Below, in pieces: positions 57,199-64,000 of a stretch of 64,000 bases of DNA. The notes beneath the pieces were generated by a model, which did not search any database, was not told the DNA's origin, and worked only from the letters and a program-made list of their open reading frames with translations. The position numbers and the translations under genes are program-made. Each line of letters opens with the position of its first letter. The stretch's first letter is position 1. Source of the DNA: Methylobacillus flagellatus (lineage in GTDB: Bacteria; Pseudomonadota; Gammaproteobacteria; Burkholderiales; Methylophilaceae); assembly GCF_005502435.1 (NCBI RefSeq), contig NZ_SCOU01000001.1, forward strand, positions 496,001 to 560,000. Direction: 5' to 3'.

Positions 57199-57513
57199 AT
57201 GCGAAGAATTGCCCTGTTATTGATCTCCACGCTGTGCGCCAGCTTGGCGCAGGCGACGCCGCTGTTCAGTGCGGGCGACCCGGTGATAGGCAAGGCCATG
57301 GTCGAAAAACAGTGCATCAGCTGTCATGCCGACCGCTTTGGTGGCGATGGTTCTGGCATCTACACGCGCGAGCACAGACTGGTAAAAACCTCCGCGGGCC
57401 TGCTGACGCAGGTGCGCAACTGCAATACCAACTTGGGACTCAAGTGGTTCGATGATGAAGAACTGCATGTGACCCGCTACTTGAACGATCACTATTACAA
57501 ATTCCAAAAGTAA
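57199..57513 (+). CDS. Small periplasmic c-type cytochrome
   Basis: The 104-residue precursor has a signal peptide (cut after AQA, about residue 19) and one heme motif CISCH (about residues 39-43). No Met ligand is obvious in the usual C-terminal place, the tail having His residues (HVTRY, NDHYY), so bis-His ligation is possible. The partner is unknown. AGGAG lies seven bases before the ATG. It sits between a protease gene and rsgA, five bases before the latter. Confidence 0.88.
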   Translation: MRRIALLLISTLCASLAQATPLFSAGDPVIGKAMVEKQCISCHADRFGGDGSGIYTREHRLVKTSAGLLTQVRNCNTNLGLKWFDDEELHVTRYLNDHYYKFQK

Positions 57514-57517
57514 GCCT

Positions 57518-58390
57518 TTGAGTACCTTGTCCGGCCTGGTGGTTGCTGCCTACGGCAAACGCTATTCCGTGGAGCTGCCGGACGGTAAGCGCATGAGTTG
57601 CGTCACACGCGGCAAGAAGACCGACGTCGCCTGTGGCGACCAGGTCGATATCAAGCGCACCGACCACAGCGAAGGCGTGGTGGAGCACATCCATGAGCGA
57701 CGCAGCCTGCTGTATCGCAGCAACGCCTTCCGCACCAAGATGCTGGCGGCCAATGTCACGCAGATCGTGATCGTGCTGGCCACCACGCCCAGCTTCTACG
57801 AATCCCTGCTCAACCGCTGCCTGATCGCGGCGGAAGCGGCCGGGATCGAGGCCTTGATAGTGCTCAACAAATGTGACTTGGCCGACAACAGCGCGGCGCT
57901 GCAACAACTCGCCCATTACAGTGCGCTGGGTTACCGGGTGCAGGCGCTGTCGGCCAAGCAGGATATCGCCCCCTTGCTGCCCTGGCTGCAAGGCCATGTC
58001 AGCGTGCTGGTGGGACAATCCGGCATGGGCAAATCCACCATCGTCAACGCACTGCTGCCCGATCAAGGCGTGCGCACGCAGGAAGTATCGGCCGTGCTGG
58101 ATAGCGGCAAACACACCACCACAGCCGCACATCTATACCACCTAAACGCGGAGAGCGACCTGATCGACTCACCCGGTCTACAGGAATTCGGCCTGCACCA
58201 TCTGGATATCGAGCAGTTGGAACAAGCCTTCATCGAGTTCAGGCCGCATCTGGGCAAATGCCGCTTCAATAACTGCCGTCATGTGCATGAACCAGACTGT
58301 GCCATCCACGCCGCTGTGGCCAGCGGCCAGATCCAGCAGCAACGGCTGGATTACTTCCAGGAACTGGTGCGCGAACTGGGCGGCGCCTGA
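57518..58390 (+). CDS. rsgA: Ribosome small subunit-dependent GTPase RsgA
   Basis: RsgA checks late 30S maturation. The 290-residue protein has an OB domain, then the circularly permuted GTPase order: NKCD (G4, about residues 118-121), P-loop GQSGMGKST (G1, about 167-175) and DSPG (G3, near 220). It ends with a zinc knuckle CRFNNCRHVHEPDC. The start is TTG at 57518, four bases after the cytochrome stop. Confidence 0.95.
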   Translation: MSTLSGLVVAAYGKRYSVELPDGKRMSCVTRGKKTDVACGDQVDIKRTDHSEGVVEHIHERRSLLYRSNAFRTKMLAANVTQIVIVLATTPSFYESLLNRCLIAAEAAGIEALIVLNKCDLADNSAALQQLAHYSALGYRVQALSAKQDIAPLLPWLQGHVSVLVGQSGMGKSTIVNALLPDQGVRTQEVSAVLDSGKHTTTAAHLYHLNAESDLIDSPGLQEFGLHHLDIEQLEQAFIEFRPHLGKCRFNNCRHVHEPDCAIHAAVASGQIQQQRLDYFQELVRELGGA

Positions 58391-58401
58391 GCTTAAGTAT
58401 C

Positions 58402-59328
58402 ATGAACCGCACTGCCTTCATCACCCATCCGGATACCTTGCTGCATGTCATGGACGGGCAGCATCCGGAGTCCCCCGCCCGCATCACCGCCATCCGTGAC
58501 CGTCTGGAACGAGACGGCCTGCTGTCTAAACTACAGATCCATGAGGCACCCGCCGCCACGGATGCGCAACTGACCCGCGTGCACACACCCGCCTATGTCC
58601 AGCACATTCGCCGCATCGCCCCCAAGGCTGGCCTGGTCAGGCTGGACCCGGACACCGCCATGGGCCCGATGTCACTGTCTGCAGTGTTGCATGCCGCCGG
58701 CGCCGCCGTGCTGGCTACCGACCTGGTCATGCAAGGCAAGGCGCACAATGCCTTCTGCTGCGTGCGCCCGCCCGGCCATCATGCCGGGCGAGAGACGGCG
58801 GCTGGCTTCTGTATCTTCAATGGGATTTCGGTAGGGGTGGCCCATGCACTGGCCGTGTACGGCCTGCAACGCGCGGCCATCATCGACTTCGATGTGCACC
58901 ACGGCGACGGCACCGAGGACATCTTCCGTGACGATGCCCGCGTGATGCTGTGCTCCACGTTCCAGCACCCGTTCTACCCCGGCAAAGGCGCCGATAGCCG
59001 CACCGAACGCATGATCAACGTGCCGCTCCATGCGGAAAGTGATGGCAGCGCCTTCCGGCAAGCGGTGACACGCCAGTTCGCGCCAGCATTGGCGCGCTTC
59101 AAGCCGCAGATGGTGTTCGTCTCCGCTGGTTTTGACGCGCATGCCGATGACCCGCTGGCGCAGCTGGGCTTACAGCGCGACGACTATGCCTGGGTGACAC
59201 GCTTCATTATGGAAATCGCGGCAAGCCATGCACAAGGCCGGGTGGTGTCGGTACTGGAGGGCGGCTACCGCTTGGACGCGCTGGCGGACTGCGCGGCTGC
59301 GCATGTCAGCACACTGGCTGGCCTGTAA
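58402..59328 (+). CDS. Histone deacetylase family hydrolase
   Basis: The 308-residue protein has the arginase-fold deacetylase motifs RPPGHHAG (about residues 130-137), zinc ligands in DFDVHHGDGTED (about 173-184) and Asp in SAGFDAHADDPL, and the late LEGGYRLDAL tyrosine. Bacterial members act on acetylpolyamines, acetoin-type or acyl-lysine substrates; this one cannot be assigned. It follows rsgA by 11 bases. Confidence 0.92.
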   Translation: MNRTAFITHPDTLLHVMDGQHPESPARITAIRDRLERDGLLSKLQIHEAPAATDAQLTRVHTPAYVQHIRRIAPKAGLVRLDPDTAMGPMSLSAVLHAAGAAVLATDLVMQGKAHNAFCCVRPPGHHAGRETAAGFCIFNGISVGVAHALAVYGLQRAAIIDFDVHHGDGTEDIFRDDARVMLCSTFQHPFYPGKGADSRTERMINVPLHAESDGSAFRQAVTRQFAPALARFKPQMVFVSAGFDAHADDPLAQLGLQRDDYAWVTRFIMEIAASHAQGRVVSVLEGGYRLDALADCAAAHVSTLAGL

Positions 59329-59344
59329 CCGCTATAATCCGGCT

Positions 59345-59800
59345 ATGCATATCACCACCCGTCTGGAATTCGATGCCGGTCATCGCATTCCCTGCCACAA
59401 GAGCCAGTGCCGCAACCTGCACGGGCACCGTTACGCCATCGAGATCACCCTGTCAGGTGACATCATCCAGCAGGAAGGTGCTTCCGAGAACGGCATGGTG
59501 ATGGACTTTTCCGACGTGAAGGCGATCGCACGGCGCGCCGTGGTGGATGTCTGGGATCACGCCTTCCTGGTGTACAAGGATGACCACACCGTACGCAGCT
59601 TCCTGGACACCTTGCCTGACCACAAGACCGTGGTCATGAACACGGTGCCCACTGCAGAGAACATGGCCGCTGAAGCGTTCCGTATCCTGCAGGCCGAGTA
59701 TCAGGACACCTACGGTAACCATCTCAAACTGGAACGCGTGCGCTTGTATGAAACGCCCAATAGCTGGGCAGATGCACTAGCATCAGGCTGTACTGTTTGA
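59345..59800 (+). CDS. queD: 6-pyruvoyl-tetrahydropterin synthase/QueD family protein
   Basis: QueD makes 6-carboxy-tetrahydropterin, the second step to preQ0 and queuosine. The 151-residue protein has the zinc His in DAGHRIP (residues 9-15), the catalytic Cys in the CHKSQC stretch and the two further His in LHGHRY. The QueD-like Glu is in the final LERVRLYETP. ATG 59345 is chosen because the family start MHITTRLEFDAGH begins there; the frame upstream overlaps the HDAC gene. Together with queG at 11.3 kb it supports a queuosine pathway. Older PTPS-like functions are less likely. Confidence 0.9.
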   Translation: MHITTRLEFDAGHRIPCHKSQCRNLHGHRYAIEITLSGDIIQQEGASENGMVMDFSDVKAIARRAVVDVWDHAFLVYKDDHTVRSFLDTLPDHKTVVMNTVPTAENMAAEAFRILQAEYQDTYGNHLKLERVRLYETPNSWADALASGCTV

Positions 59801-59806
59801 CCAAAC

Positions 59807-59861
59807 CAAACTGATCAAATCAAACTAATTAAACAAACTGATCAAACCAAGTTGATCTGAC
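59807..59861. repeat. Four 13-14-base tandem repeats after queD
   Basis: Units of the form CAAACTGATCAAA(T/C) lie at 59807-59820, 59821-59833, 59834-59847 and 59848-59861, the last two drifting. Two units contain the palindrome TGATCA. The repeats begin six bases after the queD stop. Confidence 0.7.
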
Positions 59862-59957
59862 CAAGACCGGGATCGAGCTGCTCGATTCCCGCAGCGAGCA
59901 CGGCGGTCGCCATGCTTCACCATGCAGCCAGGCTAAATCTTGCAGGTGAACACGCCA

Positions 59958-60275
59958 TTAGCTAAGCAACACCCCGACCAACACGCCCAACAGAAAGATC
60001 CCCACATAACGGCTGCGGCTGTCCCTGCTGGCAGCAGGCTGAGCTGAATTCACCTCGGCGCTGGGCTGCTCGGCTTCCCAGCGCGCCACGATCTGGCGTG
60101 CCTGTTCATAATCGGCATCATGCACGCCCACTTGCACCAGATCATGGGCCTGCAGATCCCCCACCCCGCCCTGCAGGAACTCGCCCGAGATGAAGGCAGG
60201 GATATGCTCCAGCTCCAGCAGATGTTTGATCATATGCGCTTCAAGCGCGTGTGCTGCCCGGAATACCGTTTTCAC
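59958..60275 (-). CDS. DUF2007 domain protein with C-terminal membrane segment
   Basis: The protein of about 105 residues starts with the DUF2007 pattern (VFRAAHALEAHMIKHLLE, then GEFLQGG near residue 33 and a DLVQVGVHDADYEQA segment). It ends in a single membrane helix (about 87-104). GTG 60275 is chosen because it overlaps the rfbD stop as GTGA, giving translational coupling; ATG 60329 would add 18 residues unlike the family. DUF2007 proteins are thought to be small signal-transducing or regulatory proteins, without proven function. A link to rhamnose supply is only positional. Confidence 0.8.
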   Translation of the reverse strand: MKTVFRAAHALEAHMIKHLLELEHIPAFISGEFLQGGVGDLQAHDLVQVGVHDADYEQARQIVARWEAEQPSAEVNSAQPAASRDSRSRYVGIFLLGVLVGVLLS

Positions 60276-61186
60276 GGAGCTGTATCCAGGGACAATCGCG
60301 ACATCACCTCCTGCAATGCCTGTTGCCAATCGGGCAAGGCAAGGTCAAAGCATTGCCTGAGTTTGCTGTTATCCAGACAGGAGTTGTGTGGTCGTTGCGC
60401 AGCGACCGGATAGTCACGCGCAGCAATGGGCAGAATAGCCTCGGGCTTTAATTTCAGCGCAGGCCAGCCATGCCAGCTTGCGTAATGCGTGACGATGGCA
60501 CGGGCATAGCCATGCCAGCTGGTCACGCCTGCGCAGGTCAGATGATAGATACCGCTGTGTGAACTATGCCATGGCTGCCGCAGCAACTCCACGGTAGCAG
60601 CACCGATGGCCAGCGTGGAAGTCGGCGCGCCAATCTGATCGGCCACCACATTCAACTGCTCGCGTGCGCGCGCCAGTCGCAGTATCGTATGCAGAAAGTT
60701 CTGGCCAACCGGGCCGTAGACCCAACTGGTGCGCAAGATCAGATGATCCCCGCCTGCAGCCTGGATCGCCTGTTCGCCGGCCAATTTACTGGCACCATAA
60801 ACATTGAGCGGGCCGGTGCTGTCCGTCTCCACATAGGCATAGTCCTGCTTGCCATCGAACACATAATCGGTGGAGTAATGCACCAGCAGAGCGCCCAACT
60901 CTGTCGCCGCCTGCGCCAGCACGCCAGGGGCCGTCGCATTGACAGCCCAGGCAAGGTCACGCTCGGTCTCGGCTTTGTCTACTGCGGTGTACGCGGCCGC
61001 ATTCACGATCACAGTCGGCTGTAAGCGCTTGATACAGGCCCGTATCGCAGCGCTATCAGTCAGGTCGAGCTGCGCATGCTGGAACGCATGTACTTCGCCC
61101 AGCATGGCCAAGTCCGATTGCAACTGGCGACCCAACTGCCCCTGGGCACCGGTCAGCAGGATACGTACAGCTTGTGGCGCACTCAA
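60272..61186 (-). CDS. rfbD: dTDP-4-dehydrorhamnose reductase
   Basis: RmlD makes dTDP-L-rhamnose, the last step. The 304-residue SDR has the NAD(P) motif LLTGAQGQLGRQL (about residues 10-22), the catalytic STDYVFDG and YGASKLAGE segment (Tyr and Lys near 131-135) and the LRTSWVYG motif. It overlaps rfbC by ATGA. The order rfbB-rfbA-rfbC-rfbD is complete here. Confidence 0.95.
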   Translation of the reverse strand: MSAPQAVRILLTGAQGQLGRQLQSDLAMLGEVHAFQHAQLDLTDSAAIRACIKRLQPTVIVNAAAYTAVDKAETERDLAWAVNATAPGVLAQAATELGALLVHYSTDYVFDGKQDYAYVETDSTGPLNVYGASKLAGEQAIQAAGGDHLILRTSWVYGPVGQNFLHTILRLARAREQLNVVADQIGAPTSTLAIGAATVELLRQPWHSSHSGIYHLTCAGVTSWHGYARAIVTHYASWHGWPALKLKPEAILPIAARDYPVAAQRPHNSCLDNSKLRQCFDLALPDWQQALQEVMSRLSLDTAP

Positions 61187-61728
61187 TCGAACAATTCCGC
61201 CTGCGCCATCAGCATGCCCTGCTCGTCCTTGGCTGATAACAAAGGCATTGCACTCAAGGGCCAGTCTATACCGATCGCAGGATCATCCCAGCGCAAGCTG
61301 CGTTCGTGGTCTGGTGCATAGTAATCCGTGGTCTTGTACTGCACTTCCGCACTGTCGGACAACACCAGAAAACCATGTGCGAATCCGGGCGGGATCCACA
61401 ACATCTGCTTGTTTTCAGAAGACAAATTCACACCGTACCACTGGCCAAAACTGACGGAAGCGCGCCGCAGATCAACGGCCACATCGAACACCACCCCTTG
61501 GGTGACACGTACCAGTTTGCCCTGAGCCTGGCGGACCTGATAATGCAGGCCACGCAGCACATGTTGTGCAGAGCGCGAATGGTTATCCTGCACGAACGCT
61601 GCCGTGACACCCGTGGCCTCAGCGAAGGCACGCTGGTTGAAACTCTCATAGAAGAAGCCTCGTGCATCACCGAACACGCGCGGCGTGATCAACAGCAGAT
61701 CGGCTAAGGGCGTCTCTTCGACCTGCAT
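61183..61728 (-). CDS. rfbC: dTDP-4-dehydrorhamnose 3,5-epimerase
   Basis: The 181-residue cupin epimerase has the FYESFNQRAF start motif (about residues 27-36), QDNHSRS with the catalytic His near 49, LRGLHYQ and the IPPGFAHGF motif near 117. Its start shares one base with the rfbA stop (TGATG). It converts the keto sugar made by RfbB. Confidence 0.96.
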   Translation of the reverse strand: MQVEETPLADLLLITPRVFGDARGFFYESFNQRAFAEATGVTAAFVQDNHSRSAQHVLRGLHYQVRQAQGKLVRVTQGVVFDVAVDLRRASVSFGQWYGVNLSSENKQMLWIPPGFAHGFLVLSDSAEVQYKTTDYYAPDHERSLRWDDPAIGIDWPLSAMPLLSAKDEQGMLMAQAELFD

Positions 61729-62603
61729 CAGAACACACGCTCATGCAGAACTTGTAGCAGATACTCGCCATAACCGCTCTTGAGATAAGGCTGAGCGATA
61801 CGCTCCAGGGTTTGGGCATCAATAAAACCCATGCGGTAAGACACTTCCTCCGGACAGGCGATCTTCAGCCCCTGACGTTTCTCGATGGTCTCGATGAATA
61901 AAGAAGCCTGCAGCAAGGATTCGTGAGTACCGGTATCCAGCCAGGCCATGCCGCGCCCCATGACTTCCACACGCAACGCATTCCTGGAAAGATAATGCTG
62001 ATTGATGTCGGTGATCTCGTATTCACCGCGTGCCGAAGGTTTGAGACTGGCCGCGATATCTACGACATGGTTGTCATAGAAATACAAACCGGTGACGGCA
62101 TACCGTGACTTGGGGTGCTGCGGCTTCTCTTCCAGGCTCACAGCCTTGCCAGCCGCATCGAATTCCACCACGCCATAACGCTGTGGATCATTGACCGGAT
62201 AAGCGAATACCGTAGCACCATTAGCACGCTGGACTGCTGTTTGTGCCATGTTGGCCAGTTCATGGCCATAGAAGATGTTATCCCCCAACACCAGCGCACA
62301 ACCGTCATCACCGATAAAGTCCTTGCCGATCACGAACGCCTGAGCGATGCCTTGTGGCTGCTCCTGGACTGCATACTGGATGGACATGCCCCACTTGCTA
62401 CCGTCTTCCAGCAGTTGCGCAAAACGCGGTGTGTCTTGCGGGGTGGAGATGACCAGTACCTCGCGTATCCCGGCCAGCATCAGGGCTGACAGCGGGTAAT
62501 AGATCATCGGCTTGTCGTAGATGGGCAGCAGTTGCTTGGAGACGGCCTGGGTGACCGGGTATAGCCGGGTACCGGAGCCTCCGGCGAGTACGATGCCTTT
62601 CAT
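61728..62603 (-). CDS. rfbA: Glucose-1-phosphate thymidylyltransferase
   Basis: The 291-residue enzyme joins dTTP and glucose-1-phosphate. It has the nucleotidyltransferase start [14 protein letters not shown] (residues 3-16), [10 protein letters not shown] near 30 and the metal Asp in [10 protein letters not shown] near 109. It overlaps rfbB by four bases (ATGA). Glucose-1-phosphate is also the substrate of GlgC in this window, so the two pathways compete for it. Confidence 0.96.
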   Translation of the reverse strand: MKGIVLAGGSGTRLYPVTQAVSKQLLPIYDKPMIYYPLSALMLAGIREVLVISTPQDTPRFAQLLEDGSKWGMSIQYAVQEQPQGIAQAFVIGKDFIGDDGCALVLGDNIFYGHELANMAQTAVQRANGATVFAYPVNDPQRYGVVEFDAAGKAVSLEEKPQHPKSRYAVTGLYFYDNHVVDIAASLKPSARGEYEITDINQHYLSRNALRVEVMGRGMAWLDTGTHESLLQASLFIETIEKRQGLKIACPEEVSYRMGFIDAQTLERIAQPYLKSGYGEYLLQVLHERVF

Positions 62604-63682
62604 GCAGGCTCCTTGTTACGCTGCGCGTAGTTGGTTTCCAGCCATTGCCGGTATGCGCCCGAGGTGATGTTGTCTGTCCAGTCCTGATTGGCCAGATACC
62701 AGGCCACGGTCTTGCGCATGCCGGATTCGAAATCTTCGGCGGGCTGCCAGCCCAGCTCTTGCTGGATCTTGCTGGCATTGATGGCATAACGTCTGTCATG
62801 TCCGGGACGATCCGGGACAAAGGTGATCAGGTCGCGGTAGCTGTGTGCCGCGGGCTGCAAGGTATCGAGGATGTCGCACAAAGTATGCACTACCTGCAGG
62901 TTGGTCTTTTCGTTGCAACCACCGATGTTGTAAGTCTCGCCCACACGCCCAGCCGCCAGCACACGGCGGATGGCACTGCAATGATCGTTCACATACAACC
63001 AGTCACGCACATTGCCACCATCCCCGTAGATAGGCAGTGGTTTACCAGCCAGCGCATTATGGATGACCAGCGGGATCAGTTTTTCCGGGAACTGATAAGC
63101 GCCATAGTTATTGGAGCAATTGGTGGTCAGCACCGGCAAACCATAGGTATGGTGATAAGCACGCACCAAATGGTCTGACGCGGCCTTGGATGCTGAATAT
63201 GGACTGTTTGGCGCATAGGCGGTGGTTTCGCTGAATGCCGGGTCATCCACGTCCAGTGATCCGTAGACCTCGTCCGTGGAGACATGCAGATAACGGAATG
63301 CATCACGGTCAGCTGGGGACAACCGAGCCCAGTAGGCACGGGTGGCTTCCAGCAACTGGAAGGTGCCCACCACGTTGGTCTGGATGAAATCAGCCGGCCC
63401 ATGGATGGAACGGTCTACATGACTCTCGGCGGCAAAATGCACGATAGCGGCGGGCTTGTGTTCAGCCAGCAGGGCATCAAGCAGCACCCGGTCTGCGATA
63501 TCACCCTGCACGAACACATGCTGAGCGTGGTCTTTCAGACTACGCAGATTGTCCAGATTGCCGGCATAGGTCAGCTTATCGAGATTGACCACCGTGCCGA
63601 GACCCGCCTGCAACCAGGCGATGACGAAGTTGGCACCGATAAACCCTGCCCCACCGGTGACCAGAATGAGATGCTTATTCAA
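62600..63682 (-). CDS. rfbB: dTDP-glucose 4,6-dehydratase
   Basis: The 360-residue SDR has the NAD motif [13 protein letters not shown] (about residues 7-19), [11 protein letters not shown] with the catalytic Ser/Thr region and [12 protein letters not shown] with Tyr and Lys near 168-172. TTG at 63682 is chosen because the family start [10 protein letters not shown] follows at once; the long frame upstream is antisense-like extra sequence inside dnaQ. It overlaps the end of dnaQ by eight bases. Confidence 0.93.
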   Translation of the reverse strand: MNKHLILVTGGAGFIGANFVIAWLQAGLGTVVNLDKLTYAGNLDNLRSLKDHAQHVFVQGDIADRVLLDALLAEHKPAAIVHFAAESHVDRSIHGPADFIQTNVVGTFQLLEATRAYWARLSPADRDAFRYLHVSTDEVYGSLDVDDPAFSETTAYAPNSPYSASKAASDHLVRAYHHTYGLPVLTTNCSNNYGAYQFPEKLIPLVIHNALAGKPLPIYGDGGNVRDWLYVNDHCSAIRRVLAAGRVGETYNIGGCNEKTNLQVVHTLCDILDTLQPAAHSYRDLITFVPDRPGHDRRYAINASKIQQELGWQPAEDFESGMRKTVAWYLANQDWTDNITSGAYRQWLETNYAQRNKEPA

Positions 63683-64000
63683 GCTTGCCCTGCTCCGCAG
63701 AAAGTTGCTCCCACACGCATGGCGAGCCTTTGGACAAACCCTGCAGATAAGCCGCATGCTCTGCCAGCTCTGCCGCGCTGGCGTGCAATACCCGCAAAGG
63801 GCCGCGCTGCACAGGCATGTCACTATGGTCGAGCTGGTTGACCTGATCGTCCAGCTCCATCATCAGACTTTCCTGACCACGCGTCATGGCCATGTACACA
63901 TCGGCCAGCAGTTCGGCATCCAGCAGCGCGCCGTGCAGGGTACGTTTGGAGTTGTCGATGCCGTAATGCCGGCAGAGTGCATCCAGGTTGTTGCGCTGAC
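63675..64000 (-). CDS. dnaQ: DNA polymerase III epsilon subunit (C-terminal part, cut by window end)
   Basis: The frame enters from the window edge and ends at 63675. The visible C-terminal part has the third exonuclease motif as [11 protein letters not shown] followed by [19 protein letters not shown] (the conserved His-x4-Asp, HGALLDA), typical of DnaQ. It ends with [11 protein letters not shown] and a variable tail that would bind the alpha subunit. Overlap with rfbB by eight bases puts the rhamnose genes behind a replication gene. Confidence 0.9.
   Translation of the reverse strand, partial: QRNNLDALCRHYGIDNSKRTLHGALLDAELLADVYMAMTRGQESLMMELDDQVNQLDHSDMPVQRGPLRVLHASAAELAEHAAYLQGLSKGSPCVWEQLSAEQGKLE

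Overview
The window is a chromosomal segment of a betaproteobacterium. Gene content, protein sequences and a GC content that looks like the mid-50s percent suggest the methylotrophic family Methylophilaceae (Methylovorus or Methylobacillus type). That placement is an inference from family resemblance; no search was run. No prophage, intact insertion sequence, CRISPR array or plasmid function was seen. Nearly all of the DNA is dense housekeeping and envelope coding sequence. The one accessory-looking pocket follows tRNA-Asn at about 49.06-50.17 kb.

Layout: 0-7.2 kb holds the N-degron transferases aat and bpt, then tyrA-aroA, a reversed DUF2061 gene, cmk, rpsA and ihfB. 7.3-12.4 kb holds lapA-lapB-pyrF, reversed amiC and tsaE, and queG, whose start codon abuts that of tsaE. 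12.4-16.4 kb is a four-gene operon (GT-C transferase, GT2 polyprenyl-phosphate glycosyltransferase, GtrA flippase, YdjC deacetylase). It has the full parts list of the lipid A hexosamine-modification pathways of Francisella (Flm/NaxD) and Bordetella (Lgm). 17.0-21.2 kb has two GH17 proteins, the second a GH17-GT2 fusion like Pseudomonas NdvB, probably making a periplasmic beta-glucan. 21.1-31.4 kb is a glycogen/maltodextrin locus: ROK sugar kinase, two GH57 enzymes, glgC, divergent glgB, and pgi. glgA lies separately at 53.5 kb.

31.5-45.3 kb holds sppA, a Rieske protein, a phosphoglycolate phosphatase-like HAD gene and rluC on the minus strand. These are followed by rne with a long leader, an orphan 1307-residue hybrid histidine kinase, uvrB and a trypsin-TPR periplasmic protease. 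45.4-49.0 kb holds an aspartate-type aminotransferase, a HAD-IIA phosphatase, an AsmA protein and tRNA-Asn(GTT) with a clear sigma70 promoter. 49.1-53.3 kb holds two orphan small proteins, a DUF4105/DUF3015 pair and crcB. 53.5-59.8 kb holds glgA, a candidate small RNA, orn, a Ste24-type protease, a small cytochrome c, rsgA, a histone-deacetylase-like hydrolase and a QueD-like gene. 60.0-64.0 kb is a tightly overlapping minus-strand run: dnaQ (cut by the window edge), rfbB, rfbA, rfbC, rfbD and a DUF2007 gene.

The theme is cell-surface and storage carbohydrate: LPS assembly control (LapA/B), predicted lipid A decoration, beta-glucan synthesis, dTDP-rhamnose supply and glycogen turnover. The observations most worth following are the Lgm/Flm-like operon, the GH17 pair, the two GH57 genes among glycogen genes, the candidate RNA at 55.1-55.2 kb, and the orphan genes after tRNA-Asn.
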